From contig NZ_CP107960.1 in NCBI RefSeq assembly GCF_036077095.1, forward strand, positions 3,720,001-3,784,000: 64,000 nucleotides of DNA, in the 5' to 3' direction. The notes below the pieces were generated by a model that made no database searches, was not told where the DNA came from, and was given only the letters and a program-made list of their open reading frames with translations. This document shows, one piece after another, positions 53,494 to 61,890 of this stretch. This stretch comes from Streptomyces sp. NBC_00376 (lineage in GTDB: Bacteria > Actinomycetota > Actinomycetes > Streptomycetales > Streptomycetaceae). The position numbers and the translations under genes are program-made. Every line of letters begins with the position of its first letter. Positions within the stretch are counted from its first letter, which is position 1.

Positions 53494-54663
53494 ATGCCTT
53501 CTTCCCACCGCAAGGTCGCTGTCGTCGGCATATCCCTCGCCGACTGCGGGCGCGTCGACACGGCCACGCCGTACGCCCTGCACGCCCAGGCCGCCCGCCG
53601 GGCGCTGGCCGATTCGGGGCTGGAGAGGTCCGTCGTCGACGGTTTCGCCTCCGCCGGACTCGGCACGCTCGCACCGGTCGAGGTCGCCGAGTACCTGGGA
53701 CTGAAGCCCACCTGGGTGGACTCCACCTCGGTCGGCGGCTCGACCTGGGAGGTGATGGCGGCCCACGCGGCGGAAGCCATCGCGGCGGGACGCGCCAACG
53801 CCGTACTGCTGGTGTACGGGTCGACGGCGCGCGCGGACATCAAGGCGGGCCGTCGGACCTCCAACCTCTCCTTCGGCGCGCGCGGCCCGCTCCAGTTCGA
53901 AGTGCCGTACGGGCATTCGCTGATCGCCAAGTACGCGATGGCCGCCCGCCGCCACATGCACGAGTACGGGACGACCCTGGAGCAGCTCGCCGAGGTCGCG
54001 GTCCAGGCGCGGGCGAACGCGGCGGCCAACCCGGACGCGATGTTCCGGGACCCGGTCACGGTGGACGACGTGCTGTCGGGGCCGATGATCGCGGACCCGT
54101 TCACCAAACTGCACTGCTGCATCCGCAGCGACGGCGGCTGCGCGGTGCTGCTGGCCGCCGAGGAGTACGTACCGGACACGGCGAAGGCGCCGGTGTGGAT
54201 CCTCGGCACGGGCGAGCACGTCTCGCACTCCACCATGTCGGAGTGGGACGACTTCACGGTCTCCCCGGCGGCGGTCTCGGGCCGGCTGGCGTTCGCGCGG
54301 GCCGGGGTGCGGCCCTCGGACATCGACCTCGCCGAGATCTACGACGCGTTCACCTACATGACCCTGGTGACGCTGGAGGACCTGGGTTTCTGCGCGAAGG
54401 GCGAGGGCGGCGCGTTCGTGGAGAAGGGCCGGACCGGGCTGACCGGCGAGCTCCCGGTGAACACCGACGGCGGCGGCCTGTCCGCCTGCCACCCCGGGAT
54501 GCGCGGGCTGTTCCTGCTGGTGGAGGCGGTACGCCAGCTCCGCGGCGAGGCGGGCGAACGCCAGGTACGCAAGGCCGGCGGCCGGCTACCGGAACTGGCG
54601 GTGGCCTCGGGCACGGGCGGCTGGTTCTGCTCCTCGGGAACGGTGGTGCTGGGGCGGGGGTGA
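53494..54663 (+). CDS. Second Ltp-type thiolase-fold protein
   Basis: This 389-residue SCP-x thiolase-family protein has VAVVGISLADCGRVDTATPY, VDGFASAGLGTLAPVEVAEY, DSTSVGGSTWEVMAAHAAEA, MHEYGTTLEQLAEVAV and NTDGGGLSACHPGMRG. The central GGST motif lacks the cysteine seen in the first Ltp (GGGGSC), so its chemistry may be aldolase-like rather than thiolytic. No DUF35 gene adjoins it. The DUF35 gene at 61003, under the same operator type, may be its partner. Site D lies immediately upstream. Confidence 0.86.
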   Translation: MPSSHRKVAVVGISLADCGRVDTATPYALHAQAARRALADSGLERSVVDGFASAGLGTLAPVEVAEYLGLKPTWVDSTSVGGSTWEVMAAHAAEAIAAGRANAVLLVYGSTARADIKAGRRTSNLSFGARGPLQFEVPYGHSLIAKYAMAARRHMHEYGTTLEQLAEVAVQARANAAANPDAMFRDPVTVDDVLSGPMIADPFTKLHCCIRSDGGCAVLLAAEEYVPDTAKAPVWILGTGEHVSHSTMSEWDDFTVSPAAVSGRLAFARAGVRPSDIDLAEIYDAFTYMTLVTLEDLGFCAKGEGGAFVEKGRTGLTGELPVNTDGGGLSACHPGMRGLFLLVEAVRQLRGEAGERQVRKAGGRLPELAVASGTGGWFCSSGTVVLGRG

Positions 54664-54681
54664 GGGGGCGGCCGGGGCCGG

Positions 54682-55086
54682 TCACACCGGGACGACGGTG
54701 AGCGCGCCCTCCAGCCCCTTGAAGTCGGCCGCGTTGCGCGTGTAGAGCGGCAGCCCCCTGACCGAGGCGATGGACGCGATCATCAGGTCCATGCGCCGGG
54801 GCCGCGGATCACGCCGGGCGGCGATCACCAGCGCCACCAGGCTCCCGTAGCGGGCGGCGGCGTCCCCGTCGAAGGGAAGCGGCTCGAAGTCGGCGACCGC
54901 GGCGCCGAGTTTCTCCATCCGGGCCACCCGCACGCCGGGATCCCGGGCCATCGCCACACCCTGCTGGAGCTCGGCCATCGTCACGGCGGTGAGCGCCGGG
55001 AGGACCGGCAGATCCTCGGCACGAAGCAGATCGAGGTCGATGTACGTGCAGGTGTCGAGCACGCCCGCGGCATGTCGTTCAGCCAC
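54682..55086 (-). CDS. PIN-domain toxin (VapC-like ribonuclease)
   Basis: This 134-residue PIN domain has acidic residues in place: GVLDTCTYIDLDLL at the start, ALTAVTMAELQQGVAMAR, RRMDLMIASIASVRGLPLYT and TRNAADFKGLEG. PIN toxins cleave RNA and are held in check by the antitoxin encoded just before. The GTG at 55086 gives an 8-bp overlap with the antitoxin gene. The pair looks intact, unlike the broken one at 40990-41424. Confidence 0.88.
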   Translation of the reverse strand: MAERHAAGVLDTCTYIDLDLLRAEDLPVLPALTAVTMAELQQGVAMARDPGVRVARMEKLGAAVADFEPLPFDGDAAARYGSLVALVIAARRDPRPRRMDLMIASIASVRGLPLYTRNAADFKGLEGALTVVPV

Positions 55087-55357
55087 GCTCGCGCTCCCAC
55101 GGGTCCTCGTCCCCGACCCGGTCCTCGGCTCCGAAGAGCGCATCGGCCTCGCGGCGCATCTGCTCGCCGTCCACACGGGGCAGCCGGCGGTGCCTGGCCA
55201 CCAGCTCTTCGGAGCTCAGCTGCCGTTTCCGGGTCAGCGGCCGCAGTTCGGCGACCTCTATTCCGTTGCGGGTGATGTGAAAGACCTCGCCCGCCTCCAC
55301 GGCGTTCATGACTTCGGCGGAGTTGTTCCGGAACTCGCGCTGGGTGATGGTCTTCAT
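55079..55357 (-). CDS. Phd/YefM-type antitoxin
   Basis: This 92-residue antitoxin has a Phd/YefM N-terminus (KTITQREFRNNSAEVMNAVE, GEVFHITRNGIEVAELRPL) that binds DNA, and a basic/acidic C-terminal tail that would bind the PIN toxin. It precedes and overlaps the toxin gene, the standard order. These operons are usually autoregulated by the antitoxin-toxin complex. The ATG is at 55357. Confidence 0.87.
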   Translation of the reverse strand: MKTITQREFRNNSAEVMNAVEAGEVFHITRNGIEVAELRPLTRKRQLSSEELVARHRRLPRVDGEQMRREADALFGAEDRVGDEDPWERERG

Positions 55358-55442
55358 GCCACCAGGGTAGCCCTGCGTGTCCCGCTGCGCTACAGCGATC
55401 GTCTCGTCCGCCCCGTACGGTGCCGTGCGCTGCAATGGGGGG

Positions 55443-56123
55443 ATGACCGACGCACACCAGAGCTTCCTGGACCTCCTCCATGCCCAGCGCGTCTGGGACG
55501 TGGAGCTTCCCGGCTTCGACCCGGCCGCCGCGCCCCCGGACCCGCTTCCCCTCTTCCGCAGCTGGTTCGCCGAGGCGGTGGCCGCCGGACAGGTGGAGCC
55601 GCACACCATGTCGCTGGCCACCGTGGACGCCGAGGGCCACCCCGATGTGCGGACGGTGATGCTGCACGACGCGGACGAGCGCGGCTGGCACTTCGCCACC
55701 CATCGCACCAGTGCGAAGGGCCGCCAGCTCGCCGCCCGGCCGTATGCGGCGCTCGGCTTCTACTGGCCGGTGCAGGGCCGGCAGGTACGGGTGCGGGGGC
55801 CGGTCACCGCTTGCGCGCCCGACGAGAGCCTGGCCGATCTGCACGCCCGCTCGACCGGCGCGCTCGCATCCGCGCTGACCGGGTCGCAGAGCGAGGTGCT
55901 GGGCTCGCTGGAGGAGCTGACCCGCACCGCCGACGCCGCCTGGGAACGGGCACGGGCCGAGCCGGACGCGGAGGTGACGAGCTGGACCCGGTACGTGGCC
56001 GAGGCCCGGGAGGTCGAGTTCTTCCAGGGCGACGCGGCACGCCGGCACGTACGGCTGCGCTACCGCAGGCAGGACGCGGCCGGGAACGACGCGGCCTGGA
56101 CCCGGGAGCTGCTCTGGCCGTGA
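55443..56123 (+). CDS. Pyridoxamine 5'-phosphate oxidase-like flavoprotein
   Basis: This 226-residue FMN split-barrel protein resembles PdxH: HTMSLATVDAEGHPDVRTVM, HFATHRTSAKGRQLAARPYA, ALGFYWPVQGRQVRVRGPV and a C-terminal half ending TRELLWP. PdxH makes pyridoxal phosphate, but paralogues with other substrates are common, so I leave the symbol empty. GGGGGG directly precedes the ATG at 55443. It converges with the ferredoxin/P450 operon. Confidence 0.8.
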   Translation: MTDAHQSFLDLLHAQRVWDVELPGFDPAAAPPDPLPLFRSWFAEAVAAGQVEPHTMSLATVDAEGHPDVRTVMLHDADERGWHFATHRTSAKGRQLAARPYAALGFYWPVQGRQVRVRGPVTACAPDESLADLHARSTGALASALTGSQSEVLGSLEELTRTADAAWERARAEPDAEVTSWTRYVAEAREVEFFQGDAARRHVRLRYRRQDAAGNDAAWTRELLWP

Positions 56124-56196
56124 GGCCCGCGCCCCGCCCCCACCCGTGCCGGCCTGTACCCGCCTGCGCCGGCGCGTGCCCGCCCGTACCCGTGCA

Positions 56197-56236
56197 CGCC
56201 CGTGCCCGCGCGGTACCTGCCGCACGGGCACGGGCG
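56197..56236. terminator. Bidirectional terminator in GC-rich repeats
   Basis: A perfect 12-bp stem CGCCCGTGCCCG / CGGGCACGGGCG lies between the convergent PNPOx-like and ferredoxin genes. The surrounding 56124-56236 consists of short imperfect repeats of CCCGTGC/CGCCTGC. Confidence 0.75.
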
Positions 56237-56244
56237 GCGGTCCG

Positions 56245-56433
56245 TCAGTCCAGGGTGATCGCCTGCACCGGGCAGACCCGGACGGCCTCCTTCACGGTGG
56301 CGCCGTCGAGGGCCTCCTCGTAGCCGGGCAGCAGTTCGCTGAACCCGTCGTCGTCCTGGGTGAACACCTTCGGCGCGGTGAGCGCGCACTGGCCCGCGCC
56401 GATGCACCGGTCCTTGTCGATACTGATCCGCAT
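56245..56433 (-). CDS. 3Fe-4S ferredoxin
   Basis: This 62-residue ferredoxin of the SuaB/SoyB type has CIGAGQCALTAPKVF, where the middle ligand of the usual CxxCxxC is absent (the 3Fe-4S pattern), and the last ligand CPVQAI. Such proteins deliver electrons to the cytochrome P450 encoded just upstream in the same operon. I prefer the ATG at 56433 with GGAAGGATC upstream; upstream in-frame starts would add a leader. Confidence 0.9.
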   Translation of the reverse strand: MRISIDKDRCIGAGQCALTAPKVFTQDDDGFSELLPGYEEALDGATVKEAVRVCPVQAITLD

Positions 56434-56490
56434 TCCGGCAGATCCTTCCGCTCGCATTCCGATCACCATGTTCCGATCAGCACGTTTCGA

Positions 56491-57684
56491 TCACCAGGTC
56501 ACGGGGAGTTCGAACAGCCCCTGAATGGTGTCACCGGGCTTGAACGGGATTTCTTCCGCGGGTACCGCGAGCCGCAGACCGGGGAGACGGTCGAAAAGCG
56601 CGGGCAGCGCGATCTCCAGTTCGGCCCGTGCCAGATTCTGGCCCAGGCACTGATGGATTCCGAACCCGAAAGCGACGTGATTGCGCGCGTTCCGGCCGAG
56701 GTCCAGCTCGTCCGGTGACGGATAAACGGCCTCGTCCCGGTTGATCACCGCCGTGGTCAGGATGACACCGTCCCCCGCGTGAATGGTCACCCCGCCGATC
56801 TCGATGTCCTCGACGGCCACCCGGGAAATCCCGTCGGCGATGGACAGGAAGCGGAGCAGTTCCTCGACCGCCGAACCCATCAGCCCCTCGGACTCACGCA
56901 TCCGGGCCAGCTGATCGGGATGCTGGAGCAGTGTGAACGTACCGAGCGAGATCATGTTCGCGGTCGTCTCGTGCCCGGCGACGAGCAGGATCTGGGCCAG
57001 CCGCACCAGCTCGTCGTGGTCCACGCCCCCGGTCTCCAGCTGCTTGACGATGAGCTCGTCCAGCAGCCCTTCGCCCGGAGCGGCCCGCTTCTGCTCGATC
57101 AGCACCCGGAAGTAGTCGTCCAGCTCGTCCCGCGCCGCCTCGACATCCGCGGCCGCCGGACCGCGGAGCAGCTTGCGCGACTGCGCCTCGAAGAACTCGT
57201 GGTCCTCGTAGGGCACCCCGAGCAGGGCGCAGATGACCATGGACGGTACGGGCAGGGCGAAGGCGTCGACCAGATCGGTCGGCGGGCCTTGCTCGGCCAT
57301 CGCGTCGAGCAGTCGGTCCACGGTCTCCTGGATCTGCGGCCGGAGCGCGGCCGTCCGCTTGACCGTGAAGCTCGGGATCAGCATCCGGCGCTGGGCGTTG
57401 TGCTCCGGGTCGTCGACCCCGAGCAGTTCCACGCGGCGCAGGGTGCTCGCGGCCAGCCGCTCGGCGAAGAACGGGAACGCGGGGTTCTCCCGGTCGGACG
57501 AGAGCCTCTGGTCCACCAGGAGCGAACGCGCCTCGGCGTGCCCGGTCACCAGCCACACCATGCGGCCGTCGAAGAGTTTGGCGGGAGACACGGGCCGCTG
57601 CCCCCGGTGCTCGCGATATCCCGTCGGCGGGTTGTAGGGACAGGTGCGGTTCTGCGGAAAGGAGATGGTCTCGGCATCTGCCAT
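56491..57684 (-). CDS. Cytochrome P450 (CYP105-like)
   Basis: This 397-residue P450 has the I-helix oxygen-binding motif AGHETTAN, the ExxR in EELLRFLS and the heme-binding loop FGFGIHQCLGQNLARAELE with the axial cysteine. The N-terminus (FPQNRTCPYNPPTGYREHRG) and the downstream ferredoxin are typical of the CYP105 family, which hydroxylates varied small molecules. The ATG at 57684 follows GAGGTCC. A near-perfect palindrome lies about 50 bp upstream. Confidence 0.93.
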   Translation of the reverse strand: MADAETISFPQNRTCPYNPPTGYREHRGQRPVSPAKLFDGRMVWLVTGHAEARSLLVDQRLSSDRENPAFPFFAERLAASTLRRVELLGVDDPEHNAQRRMLIPSFTVKRTAALRPQIQETVDRLLDAMAEQGPPTDLVDAFALPVPSMVICALLGVPYEDHEFFEAQSRKLLRGPAAADVEAARDELDDYFRVLIEQKRAAPGEGLLDELIVKQLETGGVDHDELVRLAQILLVAGHETTANMISLGTFTLLQHPDQLARMRESEGLMGSAVEELLRFLSIADGISRVAVEDIEIGGVTIHAGDGVILTTAVINRDEAVYPSPDELDLGRNARNHVAFGFGIHQCLGQNLARAELEIALPALFDRLPGLRLAVPAEEIPFKPGDTIQGLFELPVTW

Positions 57685-57733
57685 GGCGGACCTCGCAAAG
57701 AGAGGGGGGAGTCCTGCTCGATCTCCCGCCACT

Positions 57734-57750
57734 AGATGCCTCGGGCACCT
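57734..57750. promoter_or_regulatory. Palindrome upstream of the P450 gene
   Basis: AGATGCC-TCG-GGCACCT is a 7-3-7 inverted repeat with one mismatch. It lies between the divergent P450 and HtpX-like genes. It is a possible operator; the regulator is unknown. Confidence 0.45.
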
Positions 57751-57899
57751 AATGGGTCTAGGTGATGTTCGGCCAAATGTCCTCGGGAAGATCCATTCTC
57801 CGCCCGCCTGACCAGGTGGGCATTTCGAGCCACCCGATCGCCTCCGCGCTCCTTTCGAAAGGAGCAATATGGAAGGCATCAGGCGGACTGGAGGCGAAA

Positions 57900-58841
57900 A
57901 TGAGCCGAACCCTTTCCCGTACCCGCGCCGGCGCGCGTCCCCGTTCCCGTTACGCCCCCGACAGCGGGTTGACCACGCGCATGGTCGGCACCATGTTCCT
58001 GATCGGCCTGCTGTACGTGGTGCTCGTGGGCGTGCTGCTCGCCGTGCTGCGCGGCGCCTGGCCGATCATTCTGATCCTCGTCGGTGGCATGTTCATCGCG
58101 CAGTTCTGGTTCAGCGACCGCATCGCGGCGTTCAGCATGGGCGCCCATGAGGTCACCCCGGAGGAGGCGCCCGAGCTGCACGGTGCCGTCGACCGGATCT
58201 GCGCCCTTGCCGACATGCCGAAACCACGCGTGGCGATCGCCCGGAGCGACGTACCGAACGCCTTCGCGACGGGCCGCAGCGAGAAGACCGCCCTCGTCTG
58301 CGCCACCACCGGTCTGCTGCGCAGACTCGATCCCCCGGAGCTGGAGGGTGTGCTCGCGCACGAGATGTCGCACGTGGCGCACCGCGATGTCGCCGTCATG
58401 ACGATCGCCTCGTTCCTCGGCGTGCTCGCCGGCGTCATCACCCGCGTCGCCCTGTGGGGCGGGCTCTCCCGCAACAGTCGCAGCAATGACCCAGTCGGCA
58501 TCGCGATCATGCTGATCCCGCTGGTCAGCGCGGTCGTGTACGCCCTGAGCTTCCTGCTGACCCGGCTGCTCTCCCGCTACCGCGAGCTCTCCGCCGACCG
58601 CACCGCCGCCCTGCTCACCGGCCGCCCCTCCGCACTCGCCTCCGCCCTCACCAAGGTGACCGGCCAGATGGCCCGTATCCCGACCGAGGACCTGCGGAAG
58701 GCGGAGCCGTACAACGCCTTCTACTTCGTCCCCGCGTTCTCCTCCAAGGAGAGCCTGAGCCGGCTGCTCTCCTCCCACCCGACCCTCGAACAGCGCCTCG
58801 ACCAGCTGGCCCGCATCTCCGCCGACCTCGCCCGTCCGTGA
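57900..58841 (+). CDS. htpX: M48 family membrane metalloprotease (HtpX-like)
   Basis: This 313-residue membrane zinc protease acts in membrane-protein quality control. Two hydrophobic segments near the start (MVGTMFLIGLLYVVLVGVLL, WPIILILVGGMFIAQFWF) are followed by the zinc motif LAHEMSHVAHRD (HExxH), two more spans and the downstream zinc Glu region RYRELSADRTAALLTGRP. GGAGGCG precedes the ATG at 57900. It forms an operon with the PspAB gene, a common actinobacterial pair. Confidence 0.92.
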   Translation: MSRTLSRTRAGARPRSRYAPDSGLTTRMVGTMFLIGLLYVVLVGVLLAVLRGAWPIILILVGGMFIAQFWFSDRIAAFSMGAHEVTPEEAPELHGAVDRICALADMPKPRVAIARSDVPNAFATGRSEKTALVCATTGLLRRLDPPELEGVLAHEMSHVAHRDVAVMTIASFLGVLAGVITRVALWGGLSRNSRSNDPVGIAIMLIPLVSAVVYALSFLLTRLLSRYRELSADRTAALLTGRPSALASALTKVTGQMARIPTEDLRKAEPYNAFYFVPAFSSKESLSRLLSSHPTLEQRLDQLARISADLARP

Positions 58842-58898
58842 GCAACGCCCGATGCGAAGCCGATACGGCACCCGAAGCGACGCCCGGAGGAACGCCCC

Positions 58899-59483
58899 AT
58901 GGGTCTTCTCGACACCATCCTCGGCCGCAGCAAGCCGGTCCGCCCCGACCTCGACCAGCTCTTCGCCGTACCCTCCGCCGCCCTCACCCTCCAGGCGGGC
59001 GCGGGCTTCACACCGACCGGTCTCGGCTCGGTCTGCTTCGCGGAGGTCGAGGGCGGCACCTTCGCCCGCGTCCAGCAGGACGTACGAGAACTGCTCGACG
59101 CCGACACCGGCCGCGGCGGAATCCCGGTGGAGTTCAGCCAGGACGCGTACGGCTACACCTGGCTGCTCTCCCGCCGCCCGGCCGATGACACCGCCGCCCT
59201 GGTCAACGACCTGCACGCGGTCAACACCCTGCTCCAGGACGGCGGGTTCGGCCCGCACCTGCTCTGCTCCCTGATCGGCTTCCGCGATGCGCGGGACCGT
59301 CCGCTGGCCCTGGTCTACCTCTACAAGCGCGGCACGTTCTACCCGTTCGCACCCCTGCCCGGCGGTGTGGAGAGGCGGGACAACCAGCTGGAGTTGCAGG
59401 TCAGAGCGGTGCTCGGCGACGACCTGCGGGTGGAGAAGGACCTGGCCCGGTGGTTCCCGGTGTGGGGGGCACCGGGGCTGTGA
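58899..59483 (+). CDS. pspAB: PspA-associated protein PspAB
   Basis: This 194-residue protein begins MGLLDTILGRSKPVRPDLDQ and contains GYTWLLSRRPADDTAALVND, HAVNTLLQDGGFGPHLLCSL and DNQLELQVRAVLGDDLRVEKD, which I recognise as the PspAB family found beside PspA and HtpX in actinobacteria. It is thought to help the envelope-stress response. PspA and PspAA are not adjacent here. GGAGGAACG precedes the ATG. Confidence 0.85.
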   Translation: MGLLDTILGRSKPVRPDLDQLFAVPSAALTLQAGAGFTPTGLGSVCFAEVEGGTFARVQQDVRELLDADTGRGGIPVEFSQDAYGYTWLLSRRPADDTAALVNDLHAVNTLLQDGGFGPHLLCSLIGFRDARDRPLALVYLYKRGTFYPFAPLPGGVERRDNQLELQVRAVLGDDLRVEKDLARWFPVWGAPGL

Positions 59484-59576
59484 CGCGGACAGAGAAAAGA
59501 CCGTGGGAAAGCGAGGGAAAAGAGCGGGGAAGGGACGGGGAGGCCCTGCGCGACACCCGCCCGTATCATCGCTTCC

Positions 59577-60164
59577 ATGACTGCTGAGCCCGCCCGTTCC
59601 GCCGCCCGTATGCGCGCTTCGGATGCCGATCGCGAGGCGGTGGTCGAGCAGTTGCGCGAGGCGGCGGCCGAGGGCCGCATCGACATGGACGAGCTGGACA
59701 CCCGGCTCGGGGCGGCGCTCTCCGCCAAGACCTACGCCGAACTCGCGCCCCTCACCGAGGACCTGGTCCCCATCGAGGTGGCCACCGGTGAACCGCTGGT
59801 CCTCAAGGGCGGCATGCACGGCGCGACGCGCTCGGGTGTCTGGAAGGTTCCCCCGGTGATACGCGCCCAGGGCGGCATCGGCGGCGTCCGGATCGACTTC
59901 ACCCGCGCCGAGTGCCGGCTGCGCGAGATCTCGCTGGAAGTGCGCGGCGAGATGGCCGGGGTGAAGATCGTGATCCCGGAGGGCTGGACCGTACACACCG
60001 ACAGTCTGGACCTGGGGATCGGCGGTCTGAAGGACAAGACCAGCGACGCGCGGACCCCCGGCGCCCCGCTCCTCCGGCTGACGGGCTCCTGCGGCATGGG
60101 CGGTGTGGTCGTACGCCACCCGAACTTCCGCGAACGGCGCAAGCTGCGCAGCATCGAGCCCTGA
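59577..60164 (+). CDS. DUF1707 domain protein with LiaF-like C-terminus
   Basis: This 195-residue protein has an N-terminal DUF1707 (RMRASDADREAVVEQLREAA, EGRIDMDELDTRLGAALSAK). The C-terminal beta-rich region (RIDFTRAECRLREISLEVRG, VKIVIPEGWTVHTDSLDLGI) resembles the cell-wall-active LiaF-type domain. These proteins are linked to envelope stress in actinobacteria, which fits the HtpX/PspAB neighbours. A perfect terminator follows. Confidence 0.85.
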   Translation: MTAEPARSAARMRASDADREAVVEQLREAAAEGRIDMDELDTRLGAALSAKTYAELAPLTEDLVPIEVATGEPLVLKGGMHGATRSGVWKVPPVIRAQGGIGGVRIDFTRAECRLREISLEVRGEMAGVKIVIPEGWTVHTDSLDLGIGGLKDKTSDARTPGAPLLRLTGSCGMGGVVVRHPNFRERRKLRSIEP

Positions 60165-60172
60165 GTCGCGCC

Positions 60173-60200
60173 GATCCGCACCGGCACCCCGGTGCGGATC
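60173..60200 (+). terminator. Terminator after the DUF1707 gene
   Basis: A perfect 12-bp stem GATCCGCACCGG / CCGGTGCGGATC with a 4-nt loop, 8 bp past the stop. Confidence 0.9.
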
Positions 60201-60278
60201 AACTGAGTACGCATACCTACTCCTTGCGGGTGACCGCGCCCATCCGGCGCCCTCCGCCGAGGGCATACCGTCCCCCGT

Positions 60279-60977
60279 ATGCCCGACGAGACCGCACCCA
60301 CCGACGCCACCCCCGACCCCGCCCCGGCCGGGTCCAGGTCCCCCTCTTCCGTTCTCGGGGCCCTCGGATGCGGCTGCGTCGCGCTCCTCGTCGTCCCCGT
60401 TGTCGTTCTGGTCGTCCTGCTCTCAGGGGGCCTTTCGGGGTCGACGGACTTTCCCCGGACCGCGCCCGAGAAGATGGCGGACCGCGCCTTCCAGCGCTCC
60501 CAGGAGGCGTACGACCTCATGGGGTTCACGCGCACCGTGCGGCCGGGGGTCGAGAAGATCGGCGTCAGCACGGAGAACACGCTGAGCTCGGGCTACTGCT
60601 ACGACGGGGGTCTGCTCGGGCTGGAGGACAAGACCGTCGACGGCGCCTACCGGATGAGCCACAGCTGGGCGCTGGACCACGTGCCCGCGAACCAGGCCGT
60701 CTCCGGCCACCGCCGACTGCACCGGCAGCTCAAGGACGACGGCTGGGAGGTCACGTCCTACCGCGAGGGCGGGAAGAGCAAGTCCTGGGATCTGTACGTC
60801 CAGCGGGACGACGGCTCCGAGCGGATGTCCTTCATCTGGTACCCGGACCGGGAGTACTTCACCGGCGGTACCTCCGTGCCCTGCGCCTACGACCCCGAGT
60901 GGGAGAGCGGCGACACCGGCCTCCCTGGGGACGACCAGAGCCCGCCCGCTCTCGGCCCCGCGCAGCGGAAGAAGTAG
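60279..60977 (+). CDS. Membrane-anchored hypothetical protein
   Basis: This 232-residue protein has a Pro/Ala/Thr-rich N-terminus and one membrane anchor (GCGCVALLVVPVVVLVVLLS). An extracytoplasmic domain of about 160 residues follows, with paired cysteines (one in SGYCYDGGLL, one in TSVPCAYDPEW) and a mixed alpha/beta pattern. No family was recognised. It stands alone between the terminator and the convergent DUF35 gene. Confidence 0.7.
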   Translation: MPDETAPTDATPDPAPAGSRSPSSVLGALGCGCVALLVVPVVVLVVLLSGGLSGSTDFPRTAPEKMADRAFQRSQEAYDLMGFTRTVRPGVEKIGVSTENTLSSGYCYDGGLLGLEDKTVDGAYRMSHSWALDHVPANQAVSGHRRLHRQLKDDGWEVTSYREGGKSKSWDLYVQRDDGSERMSFIWYPDREYFTGGTSVPCAYDPEWESGDTGLPGDDQSPPALGPAQRKK

Positions 60978-61002
60978 GGCGGGCCCGTCCGGCGAAGCGC
61001 GC

Positions 61003-61422
61003 TCAGCGGTCCCCGGGGTGGAAGACCGGGACGGCCTCCTCCCCCTCCTCCTGCCGGAAGGTCACCCGCAGCGCCATGCCGATGGCGAGCGCGGACTCCT
61101 CGCACCCCACGACCTCCGTCATCATCCGCGGCCCCTCCGCCAGGTCGACCACGGCGGCGACGTACGGGACGCGGGCGCCGAACGGCGGCAGGTCGTTGCG
61201 GTGGACGACGGACCAGGTGTAGAGCGTGGCGTCCCCGCTCGCCCGCTCCCAGGCGCAGTCCTCGCTCCAGCAGTGCGGGCAGAACTCGCGCGGGTAGTGG
61301 TGCGCGCGCCCGCAGTCGTGACAGCGGCGCAGCAGCAACCGCCCCCGGGCGGCGGCGTCCCAGTACGGGCGGGTGAAGGCGTCGGGCTCGGGAAGGTCGA
61401 AACGTACGGCGGCCGCGGTCAC
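61003..61422 (-). CDS. DUF35 OB-fold protein, possible partner of the second Ltp
   Basis: This 139-residue protein has a zinc finger (CHDCGRAHHYPREFCPHC) and an OB-fold (ATLYTWSVVHRNDLPPFGAR, VPYVAAVVDLAEGPRMMTEV). It is the same family as the DUF35 at 44292. The GTG at 61422 overlaps the DoxX stop (GTGA), so it is co-translated with DoxX. It lies in a unit controlled by site E, the same operator type found before the Ltp gene at 53494. Confidence 0.87.
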   Translation of the reverse strand: MTAAAVRFDLPEPDAFTRPYWDAAARGRLLLRRCHDCGRAHHYPREFCPHCWSEDCAWERASGDATLYTWSVVHRNDLPPFGARVPYVAAVVDLAEGPRMMTEVVGCEESALAIGMALRVTFRQEEGEEAVPVFHPGDR

Positions 61423-61871
61423 AGGAAGAGTCCGATCGCGTTGTCGAGGGACCAGGTCTGCCAGGCCATAGCGAACAGCGCGACGAGCGAGATGAGCGCC
61501 ATCATCGCGTTCTGTCCCTGCTCGGCCCAGTCGTGGATCATCAGCACCAGATAGAGCAGGTTGAGCAGGAGCCCCGCGACCAGCGCGACCGGGGTGAGGA
61601 ATCCGACGACCAGGCCGAGTCCCAGGGCGAGTTCGGCGTACACGACGACGTATGCCATGACCTTGGGGCGCGGGGCGACGATCTTCTGGAATCCGGTGCG
61701 TACGACCGGCCAGCGGTGCTTGCCCGCGACATCCGCGGCCCAGGCGATGCCCGTTCCGCGCTCGAACCAGCCCTTCTTGTCCTTGTGCCGCCAGCTCTCC
61801 AGCCACCACAGGCCGAGGCCTATCCGGAGAACGGCGAGCCACTCGGCTCCGCCGAGCCAGATCGTCTGCAT
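61419..61871 (-). CDS. DoxX family membrane protein
   Basis: This 150-residue protein has four membrane helices in the DoxX layout: an N-terminal LRIGLGLWWLESWRHKDKKG with the characteristic Trp/Lys-rich loop, KVMAYVVVYAELALGLGLVV, PVALVAGLLLNLLYLVLMIH and a final helix. DoxX proteins have been linked to thiol and quinol handling at the membrane. GGAGGCCCC precedes the ATG. Site E lies 20 bp upstream. Confidence 0.87.
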   Translation of the reverse strand: MQTIWLGGAEWLAVLRIGLGLWWLESWRHKDKKGWFERGTGIAWAADVAGKHRWPVVRTGFQKIVAPRPKVMAYVVVYAELALGLGLVVGFLTPVALVAGLLLNLLYLVLMIHDWAEQGQNAMMALISLVALFAMAWQTWSLDNAIGLFL

Positions 61872-61890
61872 GGGGCCTCCGTTCGCTGAA

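Noticed and set aside
56124..56236. A CRISPR-like repeat tract
   Set aside because: Repeats are short, imperfect and without regular spacers; this is GC-rich simple sequence around a terminator.
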